A stretch of DNA of 53,440 nt from Alphaproteobacteria bacterium HGW-Alphaproteobacteria-3. GTDB lineage: Bacteria > Pseudomonadota > Alphaproteobacteria > Parvibaculales > Parvibaculaceae. The DNA is taken from positions 1 to 53,440 of the forward strand of contig PHEF01000011.1 of assembly GCA_002842875.1 (NCBI GenBank), written 5' to 3'. Both the position numbers and the translations under genes were made by a program. Under the pieces are notes generated by a model, which worked only from the letters and a program-made list of their open reading frames with translations, did no database searches and had not been told where the DNA came from. Every line of letters begins with the position of its first letter. The first letter of the stretch is position 1. Shown piece by piece: positions 7,715 through 16,400 of this stretch.

Positions 7715-8969
7715 AATGCCCTGCCTCAATGAACTTGGAGGGGTTGCGAACGATACCGTCGAACCAGACCTCATAGTGAAGATGGGCCCCGCTGCTGCGG
7801 CCGGAGGACCCTACTCTGCCGATAGTCTCCCGGAATGCAATTTCTTTCCAGCCTGCAAAGGTCACGGTCCCGGCGCTGGGTGCGTAGATTTTGGAACCGT
7901 AGCCGGCCGCCATGTCCTCGCCCGAATGAAAGGCCATGCGCCCGTTGAAGGGATCGCGGCGGGGGCCGTAGCTGCTTGTGTGGCGGTAGCTGACAAGCGG
8001 AGAAGCAAGCGGCATTCTGGCAATGGATTCCTCAAGATCAGCCATTTTCTTCAGGTTGCTGCTTACCCGGAAAAGCTGCTTTGCAAAGCCGGTTTCACCG
8101 CTGCCGCCGGCCAGCGCGTCCGTGTCGGCAAGGTCGATGAACGGGCCGCCCTGGGCGTCGCCGTTCTTGCCGGCAGTTCTTTTCAGCATCTGCTCGGGCT
8201 CGACCGCTTTGGTCATGCTGATGATGGATTTCAGCTCGCGCACGCGCCGGTCCGTCACCTCTTCCACATTGTTGATCAGGCTCTGCTGCGCGTCATCGAG
8301 TTGCGCAAGCCGCGTATCGATCAGCGACACAAGCGCGTTGTCGTCTTCTGTATTTCCAGCAAGGCCAGCAAAATCAAGGCCTTCGCTACCTTCTATGACA
8401 AATGGCTCGAGCTCCGTCATTCGCGCTGGCCGGGCCGTGGTGTGAACCACGTCGGGGCCTTCCGAGGCGCCGTCCACCCGCATCAGCACGGTGTTCCCGT
8501 CGCCCGGCGTTCCTTCCTGGCCGCCCAGCGTCGCCGCATAGCGCCGGCGCATCGTGTCGAGCTGGGAGCCCGCGCTCTGGCGTTGGCTCATGAGCGTGGC
8601 GAGTTGCTTGTGCTTTTCCTCAAGCTGGCGCGTCGTCGCGAGGAAGCGTTCCTCGGTGATGACAAGCTGTCCGTTGAGCTCGTCATAGGCGGACTGGAGC
8701 TGCGCCATCCGCTCTTCATAGGCGCCCTGCATCTTCACGTAACGGCGGTCTTTCGCCGCGATGATCTGCTCCTTGAAGACCACGTTGACTGACGCAAACG
8801 CAATCCAGCTCAGGAAAACGAACGCAATCGCCGCAAATACAGTCTGCGTCAGCGGCGGCAACGAAATGAACTGCACATGCCCGTGGCTGCGGATGTAAAT
8901 CTGCCGCTCCACGTACATATGTCGCAGAAAACTGCGGAATTTATCGGCCCAGTGATGCCGCTGGTGCAT
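7692..8969 (-). CDS. M23 (LytM) family protein with internally deleted peptidase domain
   Basis: Membrane-anchored periplasmic protein of the M23 endopeptidase family. It has a basic N-terminus, one TM segment (about residues 35-57, TVFAAIAFVFLSWIAFA), a long coiled coil (roughly 65-130 and 180-260), and a C-terminal LytM domain. The domain keeps the first zinc motif HSGED and the last motif HLHYEV, but passes directly from VTFAGWKE to IAFRETIGRVGSSG. The usual roughly 30-residue stretch with the NxVxIxHxxG strand and the catalytic YxHL histidine is absent, with no frame change. The product is therefore probably a catalytically dead scaffold, or the sequence has a local deletion artefact. ATG 8969 was chosen; TTG 8978 is an alternative. 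Confidence 0.85.
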   Translation of the reverse strand: MHQRHHWADKFRSFLRHMYVERQIYIRSHGHVQFISLPPLTQTVFAAIAFVFLSWIAFASVNVVFKEQIIAAKDRRYVKMQGAYEERMAQLQSAYDELNGQLVITEERFLATTRQLEEKHKQLATLMSQRQSAGSQLDTMRRRYAATLGGQEGTPGDGNTVLMRVDGASEGPDVVHTTARPARMTELEPFVIEGSEGLDFAGLAGNTEDDNALVSLIDTRLAQLDDAQQSLINNVEEVTDRRVRELKSIISMTKAVEPEQMLKRTAGKNGDAQGGPFIDLADTDALAGGSGETGFAKQLFRVSSNLKKMADLEESIARMPLASPLVSYRHTSSYGPRRDPFNGRMAFHSGEDMAAGYGSKIYAPSAGTVTFAGWKEIAFRETIGRVGSSGRSSGAHLHYEVWFDGIVRNPSKFIEAGHYVFAKQG

Positions 8970-9064
8970 GCCCCTCAATGCCCCTTAGCCCCCATTTTTG
9001 TGTGCCTATTCCACCCAATTTGGCACAGACAAGCAAGATACGCGCGTAGAGTTTTGATGTCATT

Positions 9065-9081
9065 GGTTAATCTGCATTTAC
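9065..9081 (-). promoter_or_regulatory. Candidate CtrA-type site upstream of the M23 gene
   Basis: On the minus strand the sequence is GTAA-N7-TTAACC, close to the TTAA-N7-TTAAC box of the alphaproteobacterial cell-cycle regulator CtrA. It lies about 100 bp before the M23/bactofilin start, within the 138-bp gap after the DUF455 gene. Match by eye only. Confidence 0.3.
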
Positions 9082-9116
9082 CATAGCGCGAAAAACCGCT
9101 CCGCAATGGCAGCTTT

Positions 9117-9917
9117 TCAGCCTGCGAGCGGCTCGTAGAAGCCGGGTTCGAGGCCCGCCGCGGTTCGCGCCTCGGTGTTGAAGGGACGCTTCAGCGCACC
9201 CCGGAAGTGCCGTTTCACCAGACGGTGGAAGGTCTCCTCCGGGGCGAGGCCGCGCAGCGCGCAGGCATGGCGGAACCACCGCGCGCCCGCCCGCACATGA
9301 ACCTGTTCCTCCGTGTAGATCGTTTCGAGTATCGCGGCGCTCGCTCTGTCGCCGGCCGCATTGAGCCGTCCGATCATCGCAGGCGTCACGTCGAGCCCTC
9401 GCGCCTCAAGAACCATGGGCACCACGGCGAGGCGGGCGAGGAGGTCGTGCCTTGTTTCCGCCGCCGCCTGCCAGAGCCCGTCATGCGCGGGCAGGTCGCC
9501 ATAGCGCGCGCCGAAGGTGGCAAGACGCTCCTCGAGCATCGCGAAGTGACGCGCCTCATCGTCGCCGACGGCAACCCAGTCGTCGAAGAAGCTGCGCGGA
9601 AGCGCTTCGGACTGGAAGCGTCCCGCGAGATCGAAGGCGAGGTCGATCGCATTGAGCTCGATATGGGCGAGCGAATGGAGCAGGGCGACGCGGCCCCTCT
9701 CTCCCTTGAAGCTGCGCCGCGGCATGTCGCGGGGCAGGAGGAGTTCCGGTTTTTCCGGGCGGTTCGGCCTGTCGGGCATAGGGACGGCCGCATCGGCTTC
9801 GAGCCTGCCTGCCCGCCACCTTGCCGCGACCTCGCGTGCAAGCGCGGCCTTTCCGCGCGCATCGCCGCAGAGCAGGACCGCGCGTGCCGCCGCCGCCAGC
9901 GAATGCTCATCTGCCAT
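9117..9917 (-). CDS. DUF455 ferritin-like domain protein
   Basis: A 266-aa protein of the DUF455 family, whose helical-bundle fold resembles ferritin/rubrerythrin. Metal-ligand-type motifs are visible: HSLAHIELNAIDLAFD, DDEARHFAMLEERL and YTEEQVHVRAGARWF, giving the paired ExxH pattern of di-iron carboxylate proteins. No signal peptide, so cytoplasmic. Biochemical role unknown. It begins 6 bp after the bcp stop, so the two formed an operon; the transposon now inside bcp could be polar on this gene. Confidence 0.9.
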   Translation of the reverse strand: MADEHSLAAAARAVLLCGDARGKAALAREVAARWRAGRLEADAAVPMPDRPNRPEKPELLLPRDMPRRSFKGERGRVALLHSLAHIELNAIDLAFDLAGRFQSEALPRSFFDDWVAVGDDEARHFAMLEERLATFGARYGDLPAHDGLWQAAAETRHDLLARLAVVPMVLEARGLDVTPAMIGRLNAAGDRASAAILETIYTEEQVHVRAGARWFRHACALRGLAPEETFHRLVKRHFRGALKRPFNTEARTAAGLEPGFYEPLAG

Positions 9918-10119
9918 GTGCCGTCAGAGCTCTTTGGCCGCGGCAAGAACTTCTTCGGCATGACCGGCCACCTTCACCTTCGGCCAGACCCTCCGCACCA
10001 CACCCTTTTCATCGATCAGAAATGTCGTGCGGTTGATGCCCATGAACTTCCGTCCATAGAGGCTCTTCTCCGCCCAGACGCCATAGGCTTCGAGCATCTT
10101 GCCTTCCTCGTCGGAAAGC

Positions 10120-10127
10120 AGGCGAAC
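10120..10127. repeat. Left target-site duplication
   Basis: AGGCGAAC immediately outside the left inverted repeat; the identical 8 bp follow the right end. IS1-family insertions typically make 8-9 bp duplications. Confidence 0.95.
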
Positions 10128-10146
10128 GGTACTGCCTCAGTTTGAA
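10128..10146 (+). repeat. Left terminal inverted repeat (IRL)
   Basis: ggtactgcctcagtttgaa, exactly complementary to 12866-12884. The 75 bp between it and the first small gene carry no other ORF. Confidence 0.95.
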
Positions 10147-10221
10147 ATCTGACGGCTCTTGACCGGGTGTCGTCCAGCGCCTCTAATTCCTGTATGCTTA
10201 GTGGAAAGCATGGAGGAATGT

Positions 10222-10461
10222 ATGCCACTATTCGATACCGGAGACCGCGTGCCAAACGCTGCTACAATGGGCAAGAATGCGAGGACTCTCGACGAGAATA
10301 ATAAGACGGTTATCGTGGAGGCGACCGCAGAGGCTATTCAAGATTACGGTTGGGAAACGATAATCTCCGTTGCATCGGAGAAGTATGATAACCGTGATTT
10401 GGCCTCGGAAGGCTCTCCGCCGCGTGTATGCGTAACCACAGGTGATTGCGCCAATGCCTAA
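10222..10461 (+). CDS. Small transposon passenger protein 1 (79 aa, unknown)
   Basis: Starts MPLFDTGDRVPNAATMGKN. The ATG at 10222 is preceded by GGAGG at 10212-10216 with 5-bp spacing, a strong ribosome site that supports real expression and this start over upstream ones. Core segment NKTVIVEATAEAIQDYGWET looks like a small alpha/beta domain, vaguely reminiscent of DUF1488-type proteins; I cannot assign it. No membrane segment. Its stop overlaps the start of the next gene by 8 bp (ATGCCTAA), implying coupled translation. Confidence 0.6.
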   Translation: MPLFDTGDRVPNAATMGKNARTLDENNKTVIVEATAEAIQDYGWETIISVASEKYDNRDLASEGSPPRVCVTTGDCANA

Positions 10462-10696
10462 AGGCCCCAAAGGAGAAAAGCGCCCCGCCGATGTTATCGG
10501 CAACGCGGTCAAGATTATGAAGATCGCAACGGGTGAGATTGAAGAAGCTGATGCTACTCCAGCACGGGGTAGCGAAGGCGGGAAGGCGCGGGCACGAAAA
10601 CTTTCTGCGAGTGAAAAGAGGGCGATAGCTTCCAAGGGGGCTAGTGCCCGCTGGAAAAAAGATCAGACTGCTCAGGGCGCGAAAGTGCGATCCTAG
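10454..10696 (+). CDS. Small basic transposon passenger protein 2 (80 aa)
   Basis: Begins MPKGPKGEKRPADVIGNAVK and ends with a Lys/Arg/Ala-rich segment (GGKARARKLSASEKRAIASK then ASARWKK). Short proteins with the MPKGP.G.KRPADVIG start are common in alphaproteobacteria, and the basic tail resembles nucleic-acid-binding helices; function unknown. ATG 10454 was chosen over GTG 10442; AGGTGA at 10439-10444 is a plausible ribosome site. The gene overlaps the oppositely oriented ATPase gene by 56 bp at their 3' ends. Confidence 0.6.
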   Translation: MPKGPKGEKRPADVIGNAVKIMKIATGEIEEADATPARGSEGGKARARKLSASEKRAIASKGASARWKKDQTAQGAKVRS

Positions 10697-11903
10697 CTCC
10701 GTCATCCAGAAAACCGTCTCTAATTCCTTTCATGATGACATACGGCTGCATAGCCGGATTTCTAAATCTATAGCGATAAATGCGCGCCGTTCCCTGTCGA
10801 TGTAGAACGCGCCCCCGTTTTTCCTCTGTAAACTCTTTCAAATTGTTGTTGAAAGCCTCGACAGTCGTTTCTTTTTTCAAAATTGCAGACAGCGGTTCCT
10901 CCACCTGTTTGGGGGTGAAATAACCCACTTCATCGGATTGGGCGAGGGCACACGCCATGAGAATTTGTCGGTAGCGCGCCTTTTCTTGATTGCTATGAGT
11001 GGCCAACTGATAGTCAGCCTTAAGACTATTCTGTGAGCTATTTAGTACCTCATCGATAGCGTGATCGACGTCGCCTTCAGTAATTTCCAGCCTTCTATTT
11101 CTAATAGCTGAAAGAACAGCTCCCTTTCCAAGCCCATGCGCAAAAGCGGGAAGGCCTTTCGTGAGATTGATAGCTTTCCATTTTCCATCACCCTGGATGG
11201 ACATTCCTAACCGACGAAGACGCCCTTCAATAATGTCCCGGATTTCTTCTTGGTCCATCCTAGGCATCAATATTTCCTCCGAGCACCGAATAATGGACTC
11301 ATGCCCAGAAACAAGATCACGCACGTTGTCGCTGATTCCAACGACAAACACGGTCGCATTGATCCCCTCATCAGAAAGAGCCTTGATGGTTTCCGCCATC
11401 AAGCGAGACGTATCTGGATCTTGGATTAGGTTGTATTCATCAACAACGACGATCGGAATATCATTTTCTGAAAAGCGCGAAAGTTCGCGCACTACATCTG
11501 CAGGCGTCACGCCTGCAGTATAAAGGTCGGAAACTGGATATTCTCTCGGCCCCTCTCCTATGTCAGCACGAAAATGTATTTCCCGAAATATGTCCGTCCA
11601 AATACCTGAGAATGTGTCCGAAGAAAAAACCTGCTTTCTAATATATCGAACCGTTGAAGTCTTCACCGGGACCAACAAGCGTAGAATTTGAGCGATAGAC
11701 GTTTTCCCCACACCCGGTTCGCCATAAATGATCGCATGTCGCCCACGCTCACCGACCACGTCTAGCAACTTTAAGATTTGAGCTTGTCGTCCCGCGAACA
11801 AGTCTGCGGTCGTTACCGGAGTCGAAGGGGTAAAGAGGCTTGTCGCTTCGAACCGGAGCGCCCGCCAGTCCTCCTCACTCATTTTTTTCTTCGCCATTGC
11901 CAT
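10641..11903 (-). CDS. AAA+ ATPase, ORC/Cdc6-like, carried by the IS1-type element
   Basis: A 420-aa protein. Walker A is GEPGVGKTS (61-69), Walker B is IVVVDEYN (151-158, D155/E156), a sensor-1-like strand is VFVVGISDN (185-193), and the C-terminal 110 residues (from about 310) look like a winged-helix region (EVGYFTPKQVEEPL ... GTARIYRYRFRNPAMQPYV). The architecture resembles ORC1/Cdc6-type and TniB/TnsC-type DNA-associated ATPases. Those families load or choose DNA targets; a role in transposition or in defence is my inference. Codon use is more AT-rich than the transposase and host. It is divergent from the transposase with a 93-bp shared promoter gap. Two ATGs (11903, 11897) are near GGAG; the second has better spacing. 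Confidence 0.85.
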   Translation of the reverse strand: MAMAKKKMSEEDWRALRFEATSLFTPSTPVTTADLFAGRQAQILKLLDVVGERGRHAIIYGEPGVGKTSIAQILRLLVPVKTSTVRYIRKQVFSSDTFSGIWTDIFREIHFRADIGEGPREYPVSDLYTAGVTPADVVRELSRFSENDIPIVVVDEYNLIQDPDTSRLMAETIKALSDEGINATVFVVGISDNVRDLVSGHESIIRCSEEILMPRMDQEEIRDIIEGRLRRLGMSIQGDGKWKAINLTKGLPAFAHGLGKGAVLSAIRNRRLEITEGDVDHAIDEVLNSSQNSLKADYQLATHSNQEKARYRQILMACALAQSDEVGYFTPKQVEEPLSAILKKETTVEAFNNNLKEFTEEKRGRVLHRQGTARIYRYRFRNPAMQPYVIMKGIRDGFLDDGARIALSRPEQSDLFSSGH

Positions 11904-11996
11904 AGCTCCGCATCAATTGATCACAGTACGCATACTACTATGAACAGTTGAGGCATTACTATTGACAAATGAAAGCAAAAATGTTCAACTTGAAAT

Positions 11997-12875
11997 ATGA
12001 ACAAATTGCCCCTCCAGAAGCGCATTCAAATCCTCTCCATGCTCTGCGAGGGATCGTCCATGCGGTCTATCTCCCGCGTTGTGGACGTGAGCCTGAACAC
12101 GGTTTCCAAACTGCTTGAGGAAGCCGGGGAAGTCGCGCTTGAGATGCACGATGAAATGGTGCGCGGCGTGAAGGCGAGCCGGGTCCAATGCGACGAAATC
12201 TGGTCGTTCGTTTATGCGAAGGAAAAGAACGTCAAAACGGCCAAGGCCGCGCCCGAAGATGCTGGCGACGTGTGGACGTGGACGGCGCTCGACGCCGATA
12301 GCAAGCTGATCGTTTCCTATTTCGTCGGGGATCGCTCTGGGCAGGCTGCTATCGCGCTCATGGACGATCTTCGCTCGCGCCTCGCTAACCGTGTGCAGCT
12401 TACGACGGACGGCCACAAGGCTTATCTGGAGGCCGTGGAAGGCGCATTTGGCGCGGATGTGGACTACGCCATGCTGATTAAGCTCTACGGCCAAGGCGCG
12501 GCTGGCCCGGAAACCCGTTATTCACCGGCTGAGTGCATCGGCATCCGCAAGGACCGGATCGAGGGCAACCCCGACATTGCCCACGTCTCAACCTCGCATG
12601 TTGAGCGGTCGAACCTTTCGATGCGTATGCACATGCGCCGCTTTACCCGGCTGACGAATGCTCACTCCAAGAAGCTCGCGAACCATGTCCACATGATCGC
12701 GCTCTACACGGTGTTCTATAACTTCATCCGGTCGCACAAGAGCCTGAAAATGACCCCGGCTATGGCCGCTGGCATCGCCCCGAGCTTCCTTGGCTTTGAG
12801 GATGTTCTGGCCCGGATCGACGCGAAGATCGTTCCGACGAAGCGTGGGCCTTACAAGAAAAGAAATTCAAACTGA
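11997..12875 (+). CDS. IS1-type DDE transposase
   Basis: A 292-aa transposase. An N-terminal helix-turn-helix (MLCEGSSMRSISRVVDVSLN) precedes a DDE catalytic core: D66 in CDEIWSF, D138 in TTDGHKAY, E203 in SHVERSNL. The WTWTALDADSKL strand and MRMHMRRFTRLTNAHSKK motif are typical of the IS1 group with a single-frame transposase, without the insA/insB frameshift of classical IS1. The C-terminus (RGPYKKRNSN) is encoded partly within the right inverted repeat, confirming it belongs to this element. All catalytic residues are intact, so it is probably active. A TTGACA hexamer lies at 11962-11967 upstream, but no good -10 accompanies it. Confidence 0.92.
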   Translation: MNKLPLQKRIQILSMLCEGSSMRSISRVVDVSLNTVSKLLEEAGEVALEMHDEMVRGVKASRVQCDEIWSFVYAKEKNVKTAKAAPEDAGDVWTWTALDADSKLIVSYFVGDRSGQAAIALMDDLRSRLANRVQLTTDGHKAYLEAVEGAFGADVDYAMLIKLYGQGAAGPETRYSPAECIGIRKDRIEGNPDIAHVSTSHVERSNLSMRMHMRRFTRLTNAHSKKLANHVHMIALYTVFYNFIRSHKSLKMTPAMAAGIAPSFLGFEDVLARIDAKIVPTKRGPYKKRNSN

Positions 12876-12884
12876 GGCAGTACC
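12866..12884 (-). repeat. Right terminal inverted repeat (IRR)
   Basis: ttcaaactgaggcagtacc, perfect complement of the left end. The transposase TGA (12873-12875) lies inside it. Confidence 0.95.
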
Positions 12885-12892
12885 AGGCGAAC
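12885..12892. repeat. Right target-site duplication
   Basis: AGGCGAAC, identical to 10120-10127; bcp coding sequence resumes here. Confidence 0.95.
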
Positions 12893-13445
12893 CGTCAGAT
12901 TGTGTTTGTCGCGGAATTTGCAGTGCTTTTCGACCGTGTCTTTGGACACGCCGAGCACGACCGTACCGGCTGAATCGAATTTCTTCCCGAGCGCGCTGAA
13001 GGCGATGGCCTCCGTCGTGCAGCCGGGTGTGTCGTCCTTGGGGTAGAAATAGAGGACCGCCTTTTTGCCTGCGAGCGACTTCAGCGAGACCGTCGAGCCG
13101 TCATCGGCGGGCAACGAAAAGGCAGGCGCCTTGCTGCCCGGTTCAGGCAGGCCCGCTGTGGCGGCTATCGCCTTTGTGCCCTTCTTTGCGCCTTGCCGGG
13201 TCGTTGCCTTCGCCATATCCATGCCTCCTCAAGTCCCGTCGGCCAGCCGGGCTTCCGGCGGCGGCCCAATATGATCGTTCGTCTTTCCGCTGGCCAGCGC
13301 GTTAAGCCTGCACCCCAAAAGGGCAGCCCGGGGGCGGCAAAGATGCAGACTTCGCCGGGGGGAGAGGATAAAACCTCACTGACTCGCTTTTGCCTCAATT
13401 GTGCGATTTCCATAGCGCGGCAAGCGAGAGGAGCAACAGCCTTTC

Positions 13446-16400
13446 TTGATCCGTCGAAGTAGCAAGATATTACTGGAAGTGATTGGTGTCGCCGTGGCCG
13501 TGACGGCCACGCTTCTTGCCGTTTTAGCCTGGCAGCTTTCTTCCGGCCCGGTTTCCCTTTCCCTTCTGAACCAGATGATCGAGGACGCCGCGAACCCTGC
13601 GCTCCAGGGCGGCGAACTGGATATCGAGGACACGGTCCTCATCTGGTCGGCGGAAGACCGCGAACTCTCGCTCCGGCTGCGTGATGTCCGTCTCATCGGT
13701 GCGGACGGCAACCAGGTCGCACGGGTGCCTCAACTCGCTTTCGATCTGAGCATGCCGGCCCTCCTGCGCGGCACGCTGGCGCCGAAGGCGATTGACCTTT
13801 TCGGCGTGCGGGCGACCGTTTTGCGACGCCCTGGCGCTGGCGTCACGCTGGCGCTCGCGAAGTCGGACGCAGAAGCACCTGACCTCGAAACGCCCGCCAT
13901 GGTCGGGCCGATGCTCGAGGCGCTCGTGTCGGAAAGCGATCCCTCCTCGCCACTCGGTTACCTTTCGCGCCTCGGTATACGCGATGCCAAGCTCCGCTTC
14001 GTGGACGAAGTCAACGGCATCACCTTCGATGCGCCGGAGGCGAGCGTTGTTATCTTCAAGGGAGGCGGCGGGCTCGCGGGCGTGCTTCACGCGCGGTTTG
14101 CCATCGGCGACACGATGGCCACGCTCGACATGAACGGCGTACTCCCCGCCGGAGCCGATGAGGCCAACATCGAGGCGAGCATCGCCGATCTCGTTCCGGC
14201 CGCTCTCGCGCGCACCGCGCCATCGCTCTCGGATTACGCCATTTTCGATGCGCCTCTCTTTGCAACGGGCGAACTGCGCATCGGTAGGGATGGTGCGCTC
14301 CGCTCGGGCCGTCTCTCGCTCCGCGCGGGCGCGGGCGAGATAAACCTCCCCGCGCCGTGGGAAACGACGATCCCGCTCGAGGCGGCCGAGGGCGACGTCA
14401 CGATCGACGGCCTACTGCAACGCCTCAAGCTCGAAAAACTTGTGGTGAAAGCAGGCCTGCATGAAGCATCGCTTGGCGGCATCGTGGACTACCGCACCGG
14501 AAAAGGGCTCGATATTTCATCGGTCCGCGTCGATCTTGCCGTCGACAGCTTTCATACCGAAGTTCCGGGTTTCTTCGTCGGGCCGGTCGATCTCGACAAG
14601 GCGACGCTAAAGGCGGACATCGACTTCGATGCGCTCAAGGCCGATATCGAGGAGCTTTTCATTGGCACGGGGACCGGCGGCATCCGGTTGTCGGGGTCGC
14701 TTGCCGATGCCGAGCGTTCGCCCGCCGTCAGGATCAAGGGCAACATCGACCCCATGCCCCTCGAGGCATTGAAGGCGCTCTGGCCCCTGCCGGTGGTGAA
14801 GGGCGCACGCGAATGGGTGGGTAACAATCTTTCCGGCGGCACGCTCGACGGCGGCTCCTTCGACATCGACCTCGCGGGCGGCATGATCGCGGATGCCGCG
14901 GATCACATTCCCATACCTCAGGATGCGCTTCGCTTCGAGTTCGCGGCCAGCGGTCAGACCGTCCACTATCTCGGCGAGTTGCCGCCGATGGAGGATATTC
15001 AGGCTCGCGGGCTCGTTCACGGCGATCGCTTCGACGCATGGATATCCTCGGCCGTCATCCGCCAGAAGAACATGGGGGATGTCGCAATCGGCGAGGGCCA
15101 TTTCTACGATGACGAACTGAGCCGGAAAGGGGCGCTGGGGCATATCGCTTTCAAGGCGGCGGGTGCCACATCGGATGTCTTGAGCGTTCTCGACAACGAG
15201 CCGCTTCATTTCATCGGCGATTTCGGTATCGACCCGGCGACAGTCGGCGGAACGGGCACGCTTGAGGCGAACATTTCCCTGCCGCTCGTCAAGGGCGTGC
15301 AGATGGAGCAGGTGGACTTCTCCGGCAAGGCGCATGTCGAAAACGCCTCCATCCCGAAAATCCGGGAAAATCTCTCGATCACCGGCGGCACGCTCGACCT
15401 GACGGTCAGCAGGTCGAGCCTCGTCGCGACAGGTCCGATCGTGATCAACGATGCAGCGCGTGTGGAACTGGAATGGACGGAAGATTTCCGGCGCGAAGCG
15501 ACGCCCGGATCGGTCTATCGCCTGCGCGGCGAGGTGGACGATGCGGCGCGTTCTGCGGTTGGTCTCGAACTCGGCCAATTCGTTTCAGGACCCGTGCTCG
15601 TCGATGCGACCATCATGGGAAACGGGCGCAACGTGGATCGCGCATCGGTGAAGGCCGATCTCACGGCGGCCGTGGCCATGTTCGAGGATGCAGCCTGGCG
15701 GAAGGAGCCGGGCATTGCGGCAGCGACGAGCTTCGACGTTGTCCTCCAGGAAGACGGCGGCTACCGCCTGAGCAATTTTTCCCTGTCGGGTGAAGGAATT
15801 GAGGCCGCGGGAACGTTCACCATCGGTAACGGCGGGCGGCTCGTTGCCGCCAATTTCCCCTCTGTCAGGCTCGGACCCGATAATGATTTCAGCTTCATGG
15901 CCGGGCCCGCCGAGAACGCGGCGCTGGAAATGACGCTGCGCGGTCCCCGCTTCGACGCGCGTGGTGTTCTCGGCAACCTGTTCTCCGGTAGCGGAAACGG
16001 GAAGCCGGCGACGGACCGTGCGGCAGACGCACCTTTACCGGAGGATGTGCCCGTCCCCGGCCCGCTCAGCCGAACGGCTGTCCGCGCCGATATCGGCACC
16101 GCGATCGGCAATCACGGCACGAGCTTCAGCGACGTTCATGTGGACATGGTGCAGGTAGACGGCGACCTCTGGTCCATGGATGTCACGGCAATACCGGAAA
16201 GTGGAGAACCGCTCAGCCTGAAGGTCGGACCGGATGAAAAGGGCCTTCGCCGTTTGCGGATGACGTCGAACGATGCAGGCACCATCTTCCGTGCGCTGGA
16301 TTTCACCCGGAGCATTCGCGGCGGAAAGCTGAACGTAAGCGGTCTCTACGACGACGGTGTGGAAGGCTCGCCCTTGCGCGGCACCTTGACGATCGACGAT

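Larger units (their letters stand above)
10128..12884 (+). mobile_element. IS1-type transposon with AAA+ ATPase and small passenger genes
   Basis: A complete 2757-bp element bounded by perfect 19-bp inverted repeats (ggtactgcctcagtttgaa at 10128-10146 and its complement at 12866-12884) and an 8-bp direct duplication. The ends start with GGT as in IS1 elements. Contents from left: two overlapping small genes (+), an AAA+ ATPase gene (-), and an IS1-type DDE transposase (+) whose stop lies inside the right repeat. A plain IS1-type unit with this transposase would be about 1 kb; no second copy of the terminal repeat is seen near 11900-11996, so the passenger genes are within the single transposable unit. 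The perfect ends and duplication suggest recent insertion. Confidence 0.93.
9924..13222 (-). pseudogene. bcp: bcp peroxiredoxin gene split by a transposon
   Basis: Thioredoxin-dependent thiol peroxidase (BCP/PrxQ), a cytoplasmic peroxide scavenger. The N-terminal part lies at 13222-12885 and ends in HNLTVRL; the C-terminal part resumes at 10127 with LLSDEEGKMLEAYGVW and ends in AAAKEL at 9924. Removing the 2757-bp element and one 8-bp duplication restores a continuous 177-codon frame. Peroxidatic Cys68 is present (TPGCTTE); the usual second cysteine five residues on is missing (TTEAIAF), so this was a 1-Cys type. The 25-residue Lys/Ala-rich N-terminus is longer than in most homologues. As it stands, the first part reads into the inverted repeat and stops after VLPQFEFLFL, leaving about two thirds of the protein. 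Confidence 0.93.

Noticed and set aside
10159..10221. N-terminal extension of the first transposon small ORF
   Set aside because: No ribosome site upstream of 10159; the GGAGG before 10222 decides the later start.
11940..11996. Internal copy of the transposon end that would make the transposase unit a separate nested IS
   Set aside because: No sequence resembling ggtactgcctcagtttgaa was found there; only the outer perfect pair exists.
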